From assembly GCF_002924365.1 (NCBI RefSeq), contig NZ_PQWB01000011.1:62001-126000 (forward strand): a stretch of 64,000 bases of DNA, written 5' to 3'. The stretch comes from Chromobacterium alticapitis (GTDB taxonomy: Bacteria; Pseudomonadota; Gammaproteobacteria; Burkholderiales; Chromobacteriaceae). A program made the translations under genes and the position numbers. The stretch's first letter is position 1. Each line of letters opens with the position of its first letter. The notes beneath the pieces were generated by a model, which was given only the letters and a program-made list of their open reading frames with translations, was not told the DNA's origin and did no database searches. This document shows, piece after piece, positions 46,815-54,318 of the stretch.

Positions 46815-46885
46815 GAGGAAAGGCTCCTGGTGTGGCGGTTGGGAAGGTGGCCGCGCCGGGCGGCGCGGCGAGGGGAATGCGAGCG

Positions 46886-47575
46886 TCAGGACTTGGGCGC
46901 GTTGACGGTGTCTTGCGCCTTGACGCCGGCGGCGCCGGCAGGGACGTAATTCAGCTGCACGCTTTGCGCCGGCTGGGCAGGGGTTTCCAAGCGGCCGCCG
47001 AAGGCGCGGAACAGCGCGTCCGGATCGGCGTCGCCTTGCGGCGCCGGCCAGTGGCCGTTGTCCAGCGCCTCGTCCAGCCAATAAGTGCTGAAGTCGCAGG
47101 CCACCAGGCTCCACGGCTGGCCGTCGCGCGGCGCCTGGCCCAGCGGGCGCACTTTTTCCGGCAGCAGCGGATTGATGGCCAGGCCGAAGTCCTGCGAGGC
47201 CAGCAGGCGGCGCGCCGCGTAGACCAGCTGCCAGACGCCAGCGCCCTTGTAGGCGGCGTCGATCTGCAGGCGGTCGCCCACGACGACGGTGAACAGCGCG
47301 TTAGCCTTGTAGCGCAGGCGCTGGCTGGATTGCGGCTGGCTGGAGGTGATGCCGCCGGCCACGGTCCACAGCGCCGGCAGGCGGGCCAGCGCCTGCGGGT
47401 TGATCGTGGGGCTGGCCTGGCCTGGCGTGAGGCGGCTGCTGTAGTCGCCGTGGGCCAGCTGCAGGCCGCAGAGGCCGGTTTCGTCTAGGTCGGCCGCCAC
47501 TTCGCGCACCATCTGGCCCATGCCTTGGCGCAGGCGGTCGGCGATGGCGGTTTGCAGCGTGATCAGCATGGACAT
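46886..47575 (-). CDS. Mu gp37-like tail protein (DUF1834)
   Basis: This 229-residue protein fits the Gp37/DUF1834 family of Mu-like phages: MLITLQTAIADRLRQ at the start and PALWTVAGGI in the middle. In Mu it lies between the head-tail connector genes and the sheath gene, and it does here too. Three in-frame ATGs (47581, 47575, 47569) exist; 47575 is 6 bases from AAGGA and preferred. Gap 46815-46885 holds no gp38 (DUF2635) gene. Confidence 0.82.
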   Translation of the reverse strand: MSMLITLQTAIADRLRQGMGQMVREVAADLDETGLCGLQLAHGDYSSRLTPGQASPTINPQALARLPALWTVAGGITSSQPQSSQRLRYKANALFTVVVGDRLQIDAAYKGAGVWQLVYAARRLLASQDFGLAINPLLPEKVRPLGQAPRDGQPWSLVACDFSTYWLDEALDNGHWPAPQGDADPDALFRAFGGRLETPAQPAQSVQLNYVPAGAAGVKAQDTVNAPKS

Positions 47576-47657
47576 GATCATTCCTTGGAGAATGTGGGAT
47601 GGGGAAAGTATGCGGCGGGAGGGGGCGCCGGCTTAGGTGAGGGCTGTCAGTGCGGGG

Positions 47658-48305
47658 TCAGATTTTGATGCAGGCGAGCATGGCGAGGTTGCGGGGACGC
47701 GCGGCGCCCACCGAGCTGGTGTAGTTGCCCAGTACCCCCTTATTGCCGGTGATATAGTGCAGCTCCAGTCCTGGGTAGCCGGCCAGGTCCGGCGCGTCGG
47801 CGCCAAACGCGGCAGTGCCTGCCACGGCTTGGCCGGTGCCGATATTGGTGCTGATGTTGTACAGCTCGTTGTCGCTGAAATATTCATTGGCGACGACCAG
47901 CGTGCCCTTCTGCAAGCTGCCGTTCTTGCGGGCGGGGTCGACGCCGCGACCATCATCCCAGCCGCGGATGAATTCGCCGCGCAAATCGGGCACATTGAAC
48001 ATGGCGTCATCGGTGTTCTTCGCTTCGCGGTACACGTCGCCGATCGCGCTGAACAACGCGCTGTAATCTTTCTTGGCATAGGCCTTGCCATCCGCCTTCA
48101 ACCAGCCTTCGGGCGCTTTTTCCATGGCAAAGTGCATGATGGCGCCGCTAGGCACGCCTTGCGCGGCGACGCTTCCCTCCTGGCCGCAGCAGCCGGCGCT
48201 CATCTGAAACTGCGCGCCTTTGCCATCAGAGGAGGCCGCAGCGTCTTCATGGCCGACTAAGTTGAATTGCAATTGTGGTTTGATGCAGATGGTGGTTTGG
48301 GACAT
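47658..48305 (-). CDS. Tail-collar domain protein (fibre C)
   Basis: This 215-residue protein has a short N-terminal region with a Cys-Cys pair (SAGCCGQEG) and a tail-collar domain: GAIMHFAMEKAPEGWLKADG and FNVPDLRGEFIRGWD, ending RPRNLAMLACIKI. It lacks the shared fibre N-terminal module, so it attaches differently. Its place between the lysis genes and gp37, where Mu encodes head genes, is unusual. ATG 48305 follows AAGGAGC. Confidence 0.82.
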   Translation of the reverse strand: MSQTTICIKPQLQFNLVGHEDAAASSDGKGAQFQMSAGCCGQEGSVAAQGVPSGAIMHFAMEKAPEGWLKADGKAYAKKDYSALFSAIGDVYREAKNTDDAMFNVPDLRGEFIRGWDDGRGVDPARKNGSLQKGTLVVANEYFSDNELYNISTNIGTGQAVAGTAAFGADAPDLAGYPGLELHYITGNKGVLGNYTSSVGAARPRNLAMLACIKI

Positions 48306-48354
48306 GAGATGCTCCTTGGTTAAGGTTGCGGGAGGGAGGGGGGAGGGATGTGGC

Positions 48355-48570
48355 TTAATGCACCAAGCGCTTGAGAAATTCTCCGGCCAGGGTGACCAGC
48401 AGGGCGGACAGGGCGCCCGACAGCGCGCCGCTCTTGGCGGCTTGGACTTCCACATCGCGCAGGCGGCTGTCCAGCTCTTCCAGTTTTTTGTCTTGTTTGG
48501 CCAGGTGGGCGACGATCATGTCGAGCTTGCCTTCTATCCGGCCCAGGGCCATCAGGTTGTCGTGTTCCAC
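48355..48570 (-). CDS. Small coiled-coil/membrane protein of the tail cluster
   Basis: This 71-residue protein has an N-terminal coiled coil (NLMALGRIEGKLDMIVAHLAKQDKKLEELDSRLRDVE) and a C-terminal hydrophobic helix (SGALSALLVTLAGEFL). That layout matches XhlA-type holin accessories of phages and tailocins, although I cannot name the family. The start is GTG 48570, which lies inside a parS-like site. Its ribosome site (AAAGG) overlaps the stop of the DksA-like gene. Confidence 0.6.
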   Translation of the reverse strand: MEHDNLMALGRIEGKLDMIVAHLAKQDKKLEELDSRLRDVEVQAAKSGALSGALSALLVTLAGEFLKRLVH

Positions 48571-48578
48571 GTGAAACC
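48563..48578 (+). other. parS-like ParB-binding site 5, over a start codon in the tail cluster
   Basis: TGTTCCACGTGAAACC, 14 of 16 consensus matches. On the minus strand the GTG of CACGTG is the start codon of the coiled-coil gene. Confidence 0.7.
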
Positions 48579-48580
48579 TT

Positions 48581-48778
48581 TCATCGCTCGGCCAGCTGTT
48601 GGCAGATCACGCAGCGCGTGCTGCTGGGCATGGCGGCGCGGCGCGCGGCGGGGATGGGATCGCCGCAGTCCTCGCAGTGGCTGTAGCCGCTGCTGTGCAA
48701 GGATTGGAAATGGCGGGCCAGCGCCTGCTCGCGGAATTCGGTTTCCAGCTCGCTGGCGCGATCGAAGAAGTCGCTCAT
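48581..48778 (-). CDS. TraR/DksA C4-type zinc finger protein
   Basis: This 65-residue protein has the TraR/DksA C4 zinc finger: HCEDCGDPIP and STRCVICQQ (C39, C42, C60, C63 approximately), with an N-terminal helix. Phage-borne TraR-like proteins bind the RNA polymerase secondary channel and alter host transcription. Start ATG 48778 overlaps the stop of the Rz gene. It may tune late expression or host promoters. Confidence 0.85.
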   Translation of the reverse strand: MSDFFDRASELETEFREQALARHFQSLHSSGYSHCEDCGDPIPAARRAAMPSSTRCVICQQLAER

Positions 48779-49338
48779 GGTTGGGGGTCCTGTCGGGAGT
48801 AGAGTTGTTTCAAGGCGATGAGGCGTTGCTCGAGTTCGCCGCACCAGGCGCCGTAGTCGGCGGCGTGGGCGAGGAGGTCGGGTGGCGGTAGCCCGCCATC
48901 GGCGCCGGCGGCTTGGGCGGCAGCGCCAGCAGATAGGGGCTGGGCGCCGGGCAACTCGGCGGGGTAGCCGAGGAGCTGGCGGTAGAGGCGCAGGCTGTCA
49001 GGACCAAGGCCAGTAAAGCGGGGACCATCGTTGCGGGCGACATCGTCTATCCTTTGCGCGTTGCGACGCTGCAGCGTCAGCAGCGCCTGTTGTTTGTCCA
49101 GCAGCTGGCCTTCCAGCCGGTCTGTGCGCTGCCGCCATTGCTGTTGCAGCGCCAGCGCGGCAGCCTGTTGCCGCTGCAATTGCTGGCTGCGCTCGGCTTG
49201 AAATCCGGCGACGCTGGCTGCCAGCCGCGCCTGCCAGTAATGGTTGCTGTGGGCGCTGCCCGCGGCATAGCCGGCGGCGGCGGCCAGGATGGGCAGGAGC
49301 AGGCAGCCGCCAAGACGCCAGGCGGGGAGCGGCATCAT
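48775..49338 (-). CDS. i-spanin, Rz-like
   Basis: This 187-residue protein has one N-terminal membrane helix (GGCLLLPILAAAAGYAAG) and a Gln/Leu-rich coiled coil (QAERSQQLQRQQAAALALQQQWRQRTDRLEGQLLDKQQALL). This is the inner-membrane spanin layout; it links to the outer-membrane partner encoded within it in another frame. MetMet start: ATG 49338 preferred, with AAAGGG upstream. Final lysis step of the cluster. Confidence 0.82.
   Translation of the reverse strand: MMPLPAWRLGGCLLLPILAAAAGYAAGSAHSNHYWQARLAASVAGFQAERSQQLQRQQAAALALQQQWRQRTDRLEGQLLDKQQALLTLQRRNAQRIDDVARNDGPRFTGLGPDSLRLYRQLLGYPAELPGAQPLSAGAAAQAAGADGGLPPPDLLAHAADYGAWCGELEQRLIALKQLYSRQDPQP
48810..49043 (-). CDS. o-spanin lipoprotein, Rz1-like, nested in Rz
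   Basis: This 77-residue lipoprotein is read in a different frame entirely inside the Rz-like gene. Lipobox ALVLTAC (lipidated Cys18), then a Ser/Pro-rich short mature part (PPSCPAPSPYLLALPPKPPAP), the classic Rz1 style. ATG 49043 has its own AAAGGA ribosome site 7 bases upstream. Pairing with Rz lets it fuse inner and outer membranes at lysis. Confidence 0.78.
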   Translation of the reverse strand: MSPATMVPALLALVLTACASTASSSATPPSCPAPSPYLLALPPKPPAPMAGYRHPTSSPTPPTTAPGAANSSNASSP

Positions 49339-49559
49339 GACGATTGCCCTTTGTCGCGATAGGCGGCGATCATGCGCAGCGAGGCGGAATAGCCGCCCAC
49401 CACGCCTAGATAGATCACCCAGATGTCCGGCGTCAGCGCGCCGCGCCAGCCGTCGCGGACGAACATCGCGGTGGCGGCGGCGCAGGCCACGTTGGCCCAC
49501 AGCCGGCTGTGACTGATGCGGCGGCTGTGCGGGCTGCATAGCAGATCGGCGAGATGCAT
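49335..49559 (-). CDS. Putative holin (two-helix membrane protein)
   Basis: This 74-residue protein has two hydrophobic segments (ANVACAAATAMFVRDGW, about 22-38; PDIWVIYLGVVGGYSASL, about 44-61) and a basic end. Its size, topology and place between the endolysin and the spanins indicate a class II-like holin. The exact family is not certain (DUF2644 is possible). ATG 49559 has GGAG upstream; its stop overlaps the Rz start by 4 bases. Confidence 0.6.
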   Translation of the reverse strand: MHLADLLCSPHSRRISHSRLWANVACAAATAMFVRDGWRGALTPDIWVIYLGVVGGYSASLRMIAAYRDKGQSS

Positions 49560-49562
49560 GCT

Positions 49563-49967
49563 TCAGGGCTCCAGTGACAGTTGAAAGTGCGGGAAGTCGG
49601 GATTGGGGGCATCCAGCTGGCCATGCCAGTACAGGCCCAGGCTCAGCGCGATGCCGCCCATGGTCTGCCAATGGGGATGGTCGGCTTCGCAGACGGGTTT
49701 GCCGCCAAGCAGGGGCACGACGTCGAAGGCGCGCGCGGCGGGACTGCCGTGCAGCATGTCGTTGTGGGCGGATTCGCCGGGGCGGGCATAAGTGACGATG
49801 GCGCCAGGCTTGCTCCGCCCTTGCTGATAAAGCGCGTCCTGTTCCGCGGCCGAGCGCCAGGTGCAGACGATCAGCGGGTCTACGCCATGATCGCGGCAGC
49901 GTCGCAAGAAGGTTTCGGCCAGCGGTTGCAGTTGCGGATGCAGATCGGAAATGGCGCGGCTGGCCAT
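49563..49967 (-). CDS. M15 family endolysin (D-Ala/L-Ala-type endopeptidase)
   Basis: This 134-residue zinc peptidase has the M15 motif SAHNDMLHGSPAARAFDV (His and Asp zinc ligands) and a second His in DFPHFQ. RSAAEQDALYQQGRSK is the typical N-terminal part of phage L-alanyl-D-glutamate peptidases. It is released through the holin to cut the cell-wall peptide. ATG 49967 follows AGGAG. Lysis cassette order: endolysin, holin, Rz/Rz1. Confidence 0.88.
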   Translation of the reverse strand: MASRAISDLHPQLQPLAETFLRRCRDHGVDPLIVCTWRSAAEQDALYQQGRSKPGAIVTYARPGESAHNDMLHGSPAARAFDVVPLLGGKPVCEADHPHWQTMGGIALSLGLYWHGQLDAPNPDFPHFQLSLEP

Positions 49968-49996
49968 GCGGGTTCTCCTAAAGCGTGGTCAAGGAA

Positions 49997-50416
49997 TCAA
50001 TGCACCTCGCTCGGCGCCGGAGGGGTTTTCAACACACGCCAGATCATGCGGTCGCTCAGGCGGTAACGCATCGCCAGCACGCTGACTGTTTCGTTGGCGC
50101 CCAGGCCATCGGCCAGCAGGGCGTCGAAATCGCGGATCAACTGCTGGTTGCGCGCCTGGCGCAGAGCCTGGCTGCAGCGGGGGATGTACAGGATGTCGCC
50201 GCCGAAATGGTGGGTCAGCTGCTCCGCCGCGTCCTGGCCTATCACATCCACCAGCGCGGCGAAGCGCAGTTGGCCGGCGCGGCTCTGGTTCTTGGAAAAC
50301 GGCAGGGTGGTGCCGCCCAGCGCCTGCACCAGTTGCAGCGTGCGCGGCATGCCGATCAGCTTGGCGACCAGTTGCATGGTGGAAGGCAGGGCGGGATATT
50401 GCGTATGGGTGTTCAT
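49997..50416 (-). CDS. Mor/C family transcription activator
   Basis: This 139-residue regulator fits the Mor/C family of Mu-like phages: GAAEQLTHHFGGD-like GQDAAEQLTHHFGGDILYIPRC near the middle and a C-terminal HTH (NETVSVLAMRYRLSDRMIWRVLK). Mor activates middle promoters and C late promoters in Mu. As the first gene of the operon it likely drives lysis and tail genes. Start: ATG 50416, 7 bases from GGAG; a GTG one codon upstream is less likely. Confidence 0.88.
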   Translation of the reverse strand: MNTHTQYPALPSTMQLVAKLIGMPRTLQLVQALGGTTLPFSKNQSRAGQLRFAALVDVIGQDAAEQLTHHFGGDILYIPRCSQALRQARNQQLIRDFDALLADGLGANETVSVLAMRYRLSDRMIWRVLKTPPAPSEVH

Positions 50417-50525
50417 CACGAGGCTCCAGAAAGGCTAAAACGGCTTTGGGAGACATGAAGTTCTAAATAAGTTACAATTTGCTTAGTATCGCGAAGCGCT
50501 GCCAGCCTTGGGCGATAGGGCGAGT

Positions 50526-50752
50526 AATTTGGAACTCAGTCTTATTTTGCCGGATATTTTATAAACACAAAGCGTTATTTATACACAAGTAGAACTGCAA
50601 ATGTCATCTTGTCGCCATTCTAGTCCGACATTTGGAACCGAACAAGCGACTAAGTGTCACTACGTATGTCAGTTCTACTTGATGGAATGACGAGGGAATA
50701 GTAATCTGAGAGGTCGGTCCTGAGGTATGAATGACTGATGGGGTTCCAAATG
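50526..50752. promoter_or_regulatory. Switch region between mor-like activator and S24 repressor
   Basis: The 321-base AT-richer gap 50417-50737 has no gene but several repeats. CAAGTAGAACTG (50586-50597) is the exact complement of CAGTTCTACTTG (50670-50681). Nested inside, CAAATGTC (50598-50605) pairs with GACATTTG (50627-50634). TTTGGAAC recurs at 50528-50535 and 50631-50638 and, inverted, at 50743-50750, where it overlaps the repressor start. These are good operator candidates for the S24 repressor. Confidence 0.6.
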
Positions 50753-51493
50753 GATAATTCGCTGCAGACGTCAGATTTCAAACAGCGGCTGGAGGTGCTG
50801 ATCGGCGCCGAAAAACCATATGCCTGGGCCGCGCGCATGGGCATCAACAAAGGCTCTTTCACCAATATGTGGTACAAGGGCGGCGTGCCCCGGCTGGCCA
50901 CTGCGCAGAAGATAGCCGCCAGCAGCGGCTGCCGCCTGCCGTGGCTGCTGCATGGCGAAGGCGTCATGCGCGACGAGTCGGGCGCGGATGCGGCGGAGGC
51001 GGAAGCGCTGTCGCAGGCCGCGCAGATGGCGTCGGCGCGGGACGAATACTTCGTGCCGGCCGGCGTGCACGAGGAGTTCTGTTTTATACCGCGTTATAAC
51101 TTGAAGGCTTCGGCTGGATTTGGAACCAGCGCGGCGGGCGAGCAGGCTATGTTCTATATGGCGTTCCGGCGCTATTGGGTGAAGAACTATTTGAACGCTT
51201 CGCCGCTGGATCTGGCGGTGATCAGCGTCAAGGGCGACAGCATGAGCGGCGTGCTGGAGGACCGGGACACCATCCTGATCAACACCGCCGAGCGCAATCC
51301 CGGCGAGGGTTTGTTCGTGATCCGCATCGGCGACGACATCTTCGTCAAGCAGCTGCAGCGCCTGCCGGGCGGCGCGCTGCAGGTCAAGAGCGCCAATCCG
51401 CTGTACGAGGCTTTCACTGTCGATCTGGCCGGCGCCGGCGGCGAATTCGAAGTGATAGGCCGCGTGGTCTGGTTCGGCAGGCAGATCGCCTGA
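50738..51493 (+). CDS. LexA-like S24 phage repressor
   Basis: This 251-residue repressor has an N-terminal HTH (about 25-70; AAARMGINKGSFTNMWYKGGVP-like WAARMGINKGSFTNMW) and a C-terminal S24 peptidase. Autocleavage residues are visible: the Ala126-Gly127 bond in KASAGFG, Ser168 in GDSMSG and Lys204 in FVKQL. RecA-stimulated self-cleavage should make the tail cluster SOS-inducible. Two starts are possible (50738 and 50750); 50738 is used here. It is divergent from the mor-like gene. Confidence 0.9.
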   Translation: MGFQMDNSLQTSDFKQRLEVLIGAEKPYAWAARMGINKGSFTNMWYKGGVPRLATAQKIAASSGCRLPWLLHGEGVMRDESGADAAEAEALSQAAQMASARDEYFVPAGVHEEFCFIPRYNLKASAGFGTSAAGEQAMFYMAFRRYWVKNYLNASPLDLAVISVKGDSMSGVLEDRDTILINTAERNPGEGLFVIRIGDDIFVKQLQRLPGGALQVKSANPLYEAFTVDLAGAGGEFEVIGRVVWFGRQIA

Positions 51494-51551
51494 GGCCGCG
51501 CCGGCCTTGGGTGTAAACTGTCCCCCAACTTCGCAAGGATCGGAATTCCCC

Positions 51552-52145
51552 ATGCAAAAACATATACAGGCCAGCCTGGCCGAGGCCAAGCGCGCGCTTG
51601 ACGATCTGTTGGCCAATCCGCAGGCGCTGGCCGCTATTGCAGCGGCTGGACAAACCATAGTCGACGCGCTGGCAGGCGGCGGGCGGATCTTTTCCTGCGG
51701 CAACGGCGGCTCCATGTGCGACGCCATGCACTTCGCGGAGGAACTGACCGGGCGCTATCGCGATAATCGCCGCGGCATGGCGGCGATCGCGATCAGCGAT
51801 CCCAGCCACATCAGCTGCGTCGGCAACGATTACGGCTACGACGAAATCTTCGCCCGTTACCTGGAAAGCCATGGCCGCGCCGGCGACGTGCTGCTGGGCT
51901 TGAGCACCAGCGGCAACAGCCGCAATGTGATCCGCGCGGCGGAAGTGGCGCGCGAGCTGGGCATGAAGGTGATCATCCTGACCGGCCGCGCCGGCAGCAA
52001 GCTGGAGCCGCTGGCCGATGTCTACGTCAATACGCCGGGCGGCCGCTATGCCGACCGGGTGCAGGAGCTGCACATCAAGGCGCTGCACATCCTGATTGAA
52101 CTGACTGAACGCCATTTCTGCCCGGAGAACTATCCGGAAGCATGA
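51552..52145 (+). CDS. gmhA: D-sedoheptulose-7-phosphate isomerase
   Basis: This 197-residue SIS-domain enzyme makes D-glycero-D-manno-heptose-7-phosphate, the first step of the LPS inner-core heptose pathway. CGNGGSMCDAMHFAEELTGRY (about 49-69), GLSTSGNSRNV and the tail ELHIKALHILIELTER are diagnostic of GmhA. No other heptose gene is adjacent. It is the first core gene right of the tail cluster. Confidence 0.93.
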   Translation: MQKHIQASLAEAKRALDDLLANPQALAAIAAAGQTIVDALAGGGRIFSCGNGGSMCDAMHFAEELTGRYRDNRRGMAAIAISDPSHISCVGNDYGYDEIFARYLESHGRAGDVLLGLSTSGNSRNVIRAAEVARELGMKVIILTGRAGSKLEPLADVYVNTPGGRYADRVQELHIKALHILIELTERHFCPENYPEA

Positions 52146-52181
52146 TGACGCGGCGCGCGGCCGCGCGCCGGGCGACGATTG

Positions 52182-53120
52182 TCAGTCCGCGTTGAGAAAG
52201 GCGCCGATGCGGCGGTAGGTCAGCTCGCAAACTTCCGGCACCAGCGCTTCCATATTCAGGAAGGCATGCATCTGGTCGTCCAAATGGAGCTGCTCCACGG
52301 ACACGCCCGCGGCCTGCAGCTTGCGCGCGTATAGCTGGCCCTCGTCGCGCAGGATGTCGAAGCCGGCGGTGACGACCAGGGTGGCTGGCAGCCGGCGGCT
52401 GAGTTCCCAATGCAGCGGCGACGCTAGCCGCCTGTCCTCGCCATGCTGGAAATACTGGTCGAAATACCAGGCGGTGCGGTTGGCGGTGAGGAAGTAATCC
52501 TTGCCGTTCTCCACCACCGAGGGCTGGGTCAGCGTGTAGTCCACGCAAGGGTAGATCAAGGCCTGGCGCGCGATGTCCAGCGAGGCGTCGTACTGCGCCT
52601 TGCCGCTGAGGCTGGCGCACAACGCGCCGCCGGCTGAGTCGCCCGCCAGCGACAGGCGTCGGCGATATGGCAGCCGCCGCTGTTCCAGCACGCCCCATAC
52701 CCCTTTTGCGACGCTGAGCGCGTCGTTCAGGCCGGCGGGATACGGGCTTTCCGGCGCCAGTCGGTATTCGGCCGCCACCACGATGTGGCGGCTGGCCGCG
52801 GCCAGCCGGCGGTTGATGCCGTCGTAGAGGCTGACGCCGCCGGCGGTGTGGCCGCCGCCGTGCAGGAAAACCAGCACCGGCAGCGCCTCGTCGGGCGCGG
52901 GATGGTAGATGCGCACCGGCACGCTGTATTCGCGGCCCGGCACCAGATCGTCGTTGACCCAGGCGATGTCCGGCCCGGGCGCGACCATCTGCGCGGTCAG
53001 CTGCGCCAATGCCTCGCGCGCGCCTATGGCGGTGGCCTTGTAGCCGTCGGCTGCCTTCTGTTGGACGGCGCGGTTGAACTGCTCCAGCCACGGCAGCAAA
53101 TTGGGGTGGAGTGCGTGCAT
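52182..53120 (-). CDS. HSL-type alpha/beta hydrolase (esterase/lipase)
   Basis: This 312-residue hydrolase has the hormone-sensitive-lipase oxyanion motif HGGGHTAGG (about 88-96), nucleophile elbow AGDSAGGAL, acid in GFDILRDEG and catalytic His in DDQMHAFL. Soluble, no signal peptide. It should hydrolyse short-chain acyl esters. ATG 53120 has GGAG upstream; the in-frame TTG two codons earlier is unlikely. It is convergent with gmhA. Confidence 0.88.
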   Translation of the reverse strand: MHALHPNLLPWLEQFNRAVQQKAADGYKATAIGAREALAQLTAQMVAPGPDIAWVNDDLVPGREYSVPVRIYHPAPDEALPVLVFLHGGGHTAGGVSLYDGINRRLAAASRHIVVAAEYRLAPESPYPAGLNDALSVAKGVWGVLEQRRLPYRRRLSLAGDSAGGALCASLSGKAQYDASLDIARQALIYPCVDYTLTQPSVVENGKDYFLTANRTAWYFDQYFQHGEDRRLASPLHWELSRRLPATLVVTAGFDILRDEGQLYARKLQAAGVSVEQLHLDDQMHAFLNMEALVPEVCELTYRRIGAFLNAD

Positions 53121-53209
53121 GGTCAATCTCCGGTGCGATGGGGCGAGAGTATCAATCGCAATCTATACCATCGGCATTGATGCGGCAATTCATATGACCA
53201 ACTGTCCGG

Positions 53210-54085
53210 CTAGCCGAACAACATCTCCAGCAAGCCGGGCCGCTTGCGGGTTTGCAGCGCTTGGCCTTCCGCCAGCATCCGGTCTATCAGGCCGTTGTTG
53301 GCGCGGGGCTGGCGCGCTTTCACCAGGTCGCGTTTGCCGGTGGGCGAGAGCGCCGGCGCGCCGTCCTGGCGGCTCAGCCGGTAGCCGCCGCCGCAGGCCG
53401 GGCAGTGGATTTCTGCCCCCTCCGCCGCATCGGACGGCACCGCGATGATGGGGCCGCAGGCCAGGCAGGCCTGCATAGGCACGCCCGGCTCGCTGTGGCC
53501 CAGCACATGGCTTAGCTTGCCGGCTCGGCCCAGCGCCACGAAGCGCTCGGCCAGCTCGGCGTCGAACTGGCCGCCGCTGCACTCCTCGATGATGGACAGG
53601 GCTTTTTCCAGCGGCATGCCCTTGCGATAGGGGCGGGTGCTGGTCATGGCGTCGAAGGCGTCGGCGATGCCGACGATGCGCGCCACCAGCGGGATGGCCT
53701 TGCCGGCGAGCCGATTCGGGTAGCCTTTGCCGTCCGGCGTTTCATGGTGGCTCAGCACCGCGTCTATCACCAGTTCGGCCAGCGGGTGGTCCAGCAGCAG
53801 GTCCGCGCCAACCTGGGGGTGGGTCTTGATGACTTCGTATTCCTCGTCGCTGAGGCGGTCCGGCTTGTTCAGCACGGCGTCCGGCACGCCTATCTTGCCC
53901 AGATCGTGCAGGAAGCCGCCCAGCGCGATGCGCTCGGCCTCAGCCTGCGGCAGCCGCAGGTCATGGGCCAGCAGCAGGCTGTAGCGCGACACTCGCCACA
54001 GGTGGCCGCCGGTGTAGGCGTCGCGCGCCTCCACCAGCATGGCCATGGTGTACAGGGTTTTCAATAGTTCGCGGCTGGCTTGCAT
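53210..54085 (-). CDS. HD-GYP phosphodiesterase with C-terminal zinc ribbon
   Basis: This 291-residue protein has an intact HD-GYP domain (about 15-190): HLWRVSRYS, FLHDLGKIGVPD, HPQVGADLL, HHETPDGKGYP and DAFDAMTSTRPYRKG, the set that binds metals and hydrolyses cyclic di-GMP. The C-terminus has CLACG and CPACG pairs (zinc ribbon), followed by a basic tail. No receiver or membrane domain. ATG 54085 follows AGGAG. It may read a protein or RNA partner through the ribbon. Confidence 0.88.
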   Translation of the reverse strand: MQASRELLKTLYTMAMLVEARDAYTGGHLWRVSRYSLLLAHDLRLPQAEAERIALGGFLHDLGKIGVPDAVLNKPDRLSDEEYEVIKTHPQVGADLLLDHPLAELVIDAVLSHHETPDGKGYPNRLAGKAIPLVARIVGIADAFDAMTSTRPYRKGMPLEKALSIIEECSGGQFDAELAERFVALGRAGKLSHVLGHSEPGVPMQACLACGPIIAVPSDAAEGAEIHCPACGGGYRLSRQDGAPALSPTGKRDLVKARQPRANNGLIDRMLAEGQALQTRKRPGLLEMLFG

Positions 54086-54318
54086 GGCGGCTCTCCTCGG
54101 CAAGTGGATTCATTCACTATGGCATATGCGTATCGAATCGACAGCGGCGGCATGGCCATGCTGCGCTGGCGAGATCACGACAGTCAGTCGAGCGTTTGAT
54201 CTATTTCTTACGGGTTTTTCGCCGGCCAGATATACAAATTTCATATTTCCTTCTTAATGTGCTGTGGCTGTATGCATTTCATCGACGTCGCACCCACCAC
54301 AAATACAGAGGAAAACGC

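Noticed and set aside
33421-51493. Intact Mu-like prophage
   Set aside because: No transposase, head, portal or terminase genes, and no room for them; the region fits a tail-only particle.
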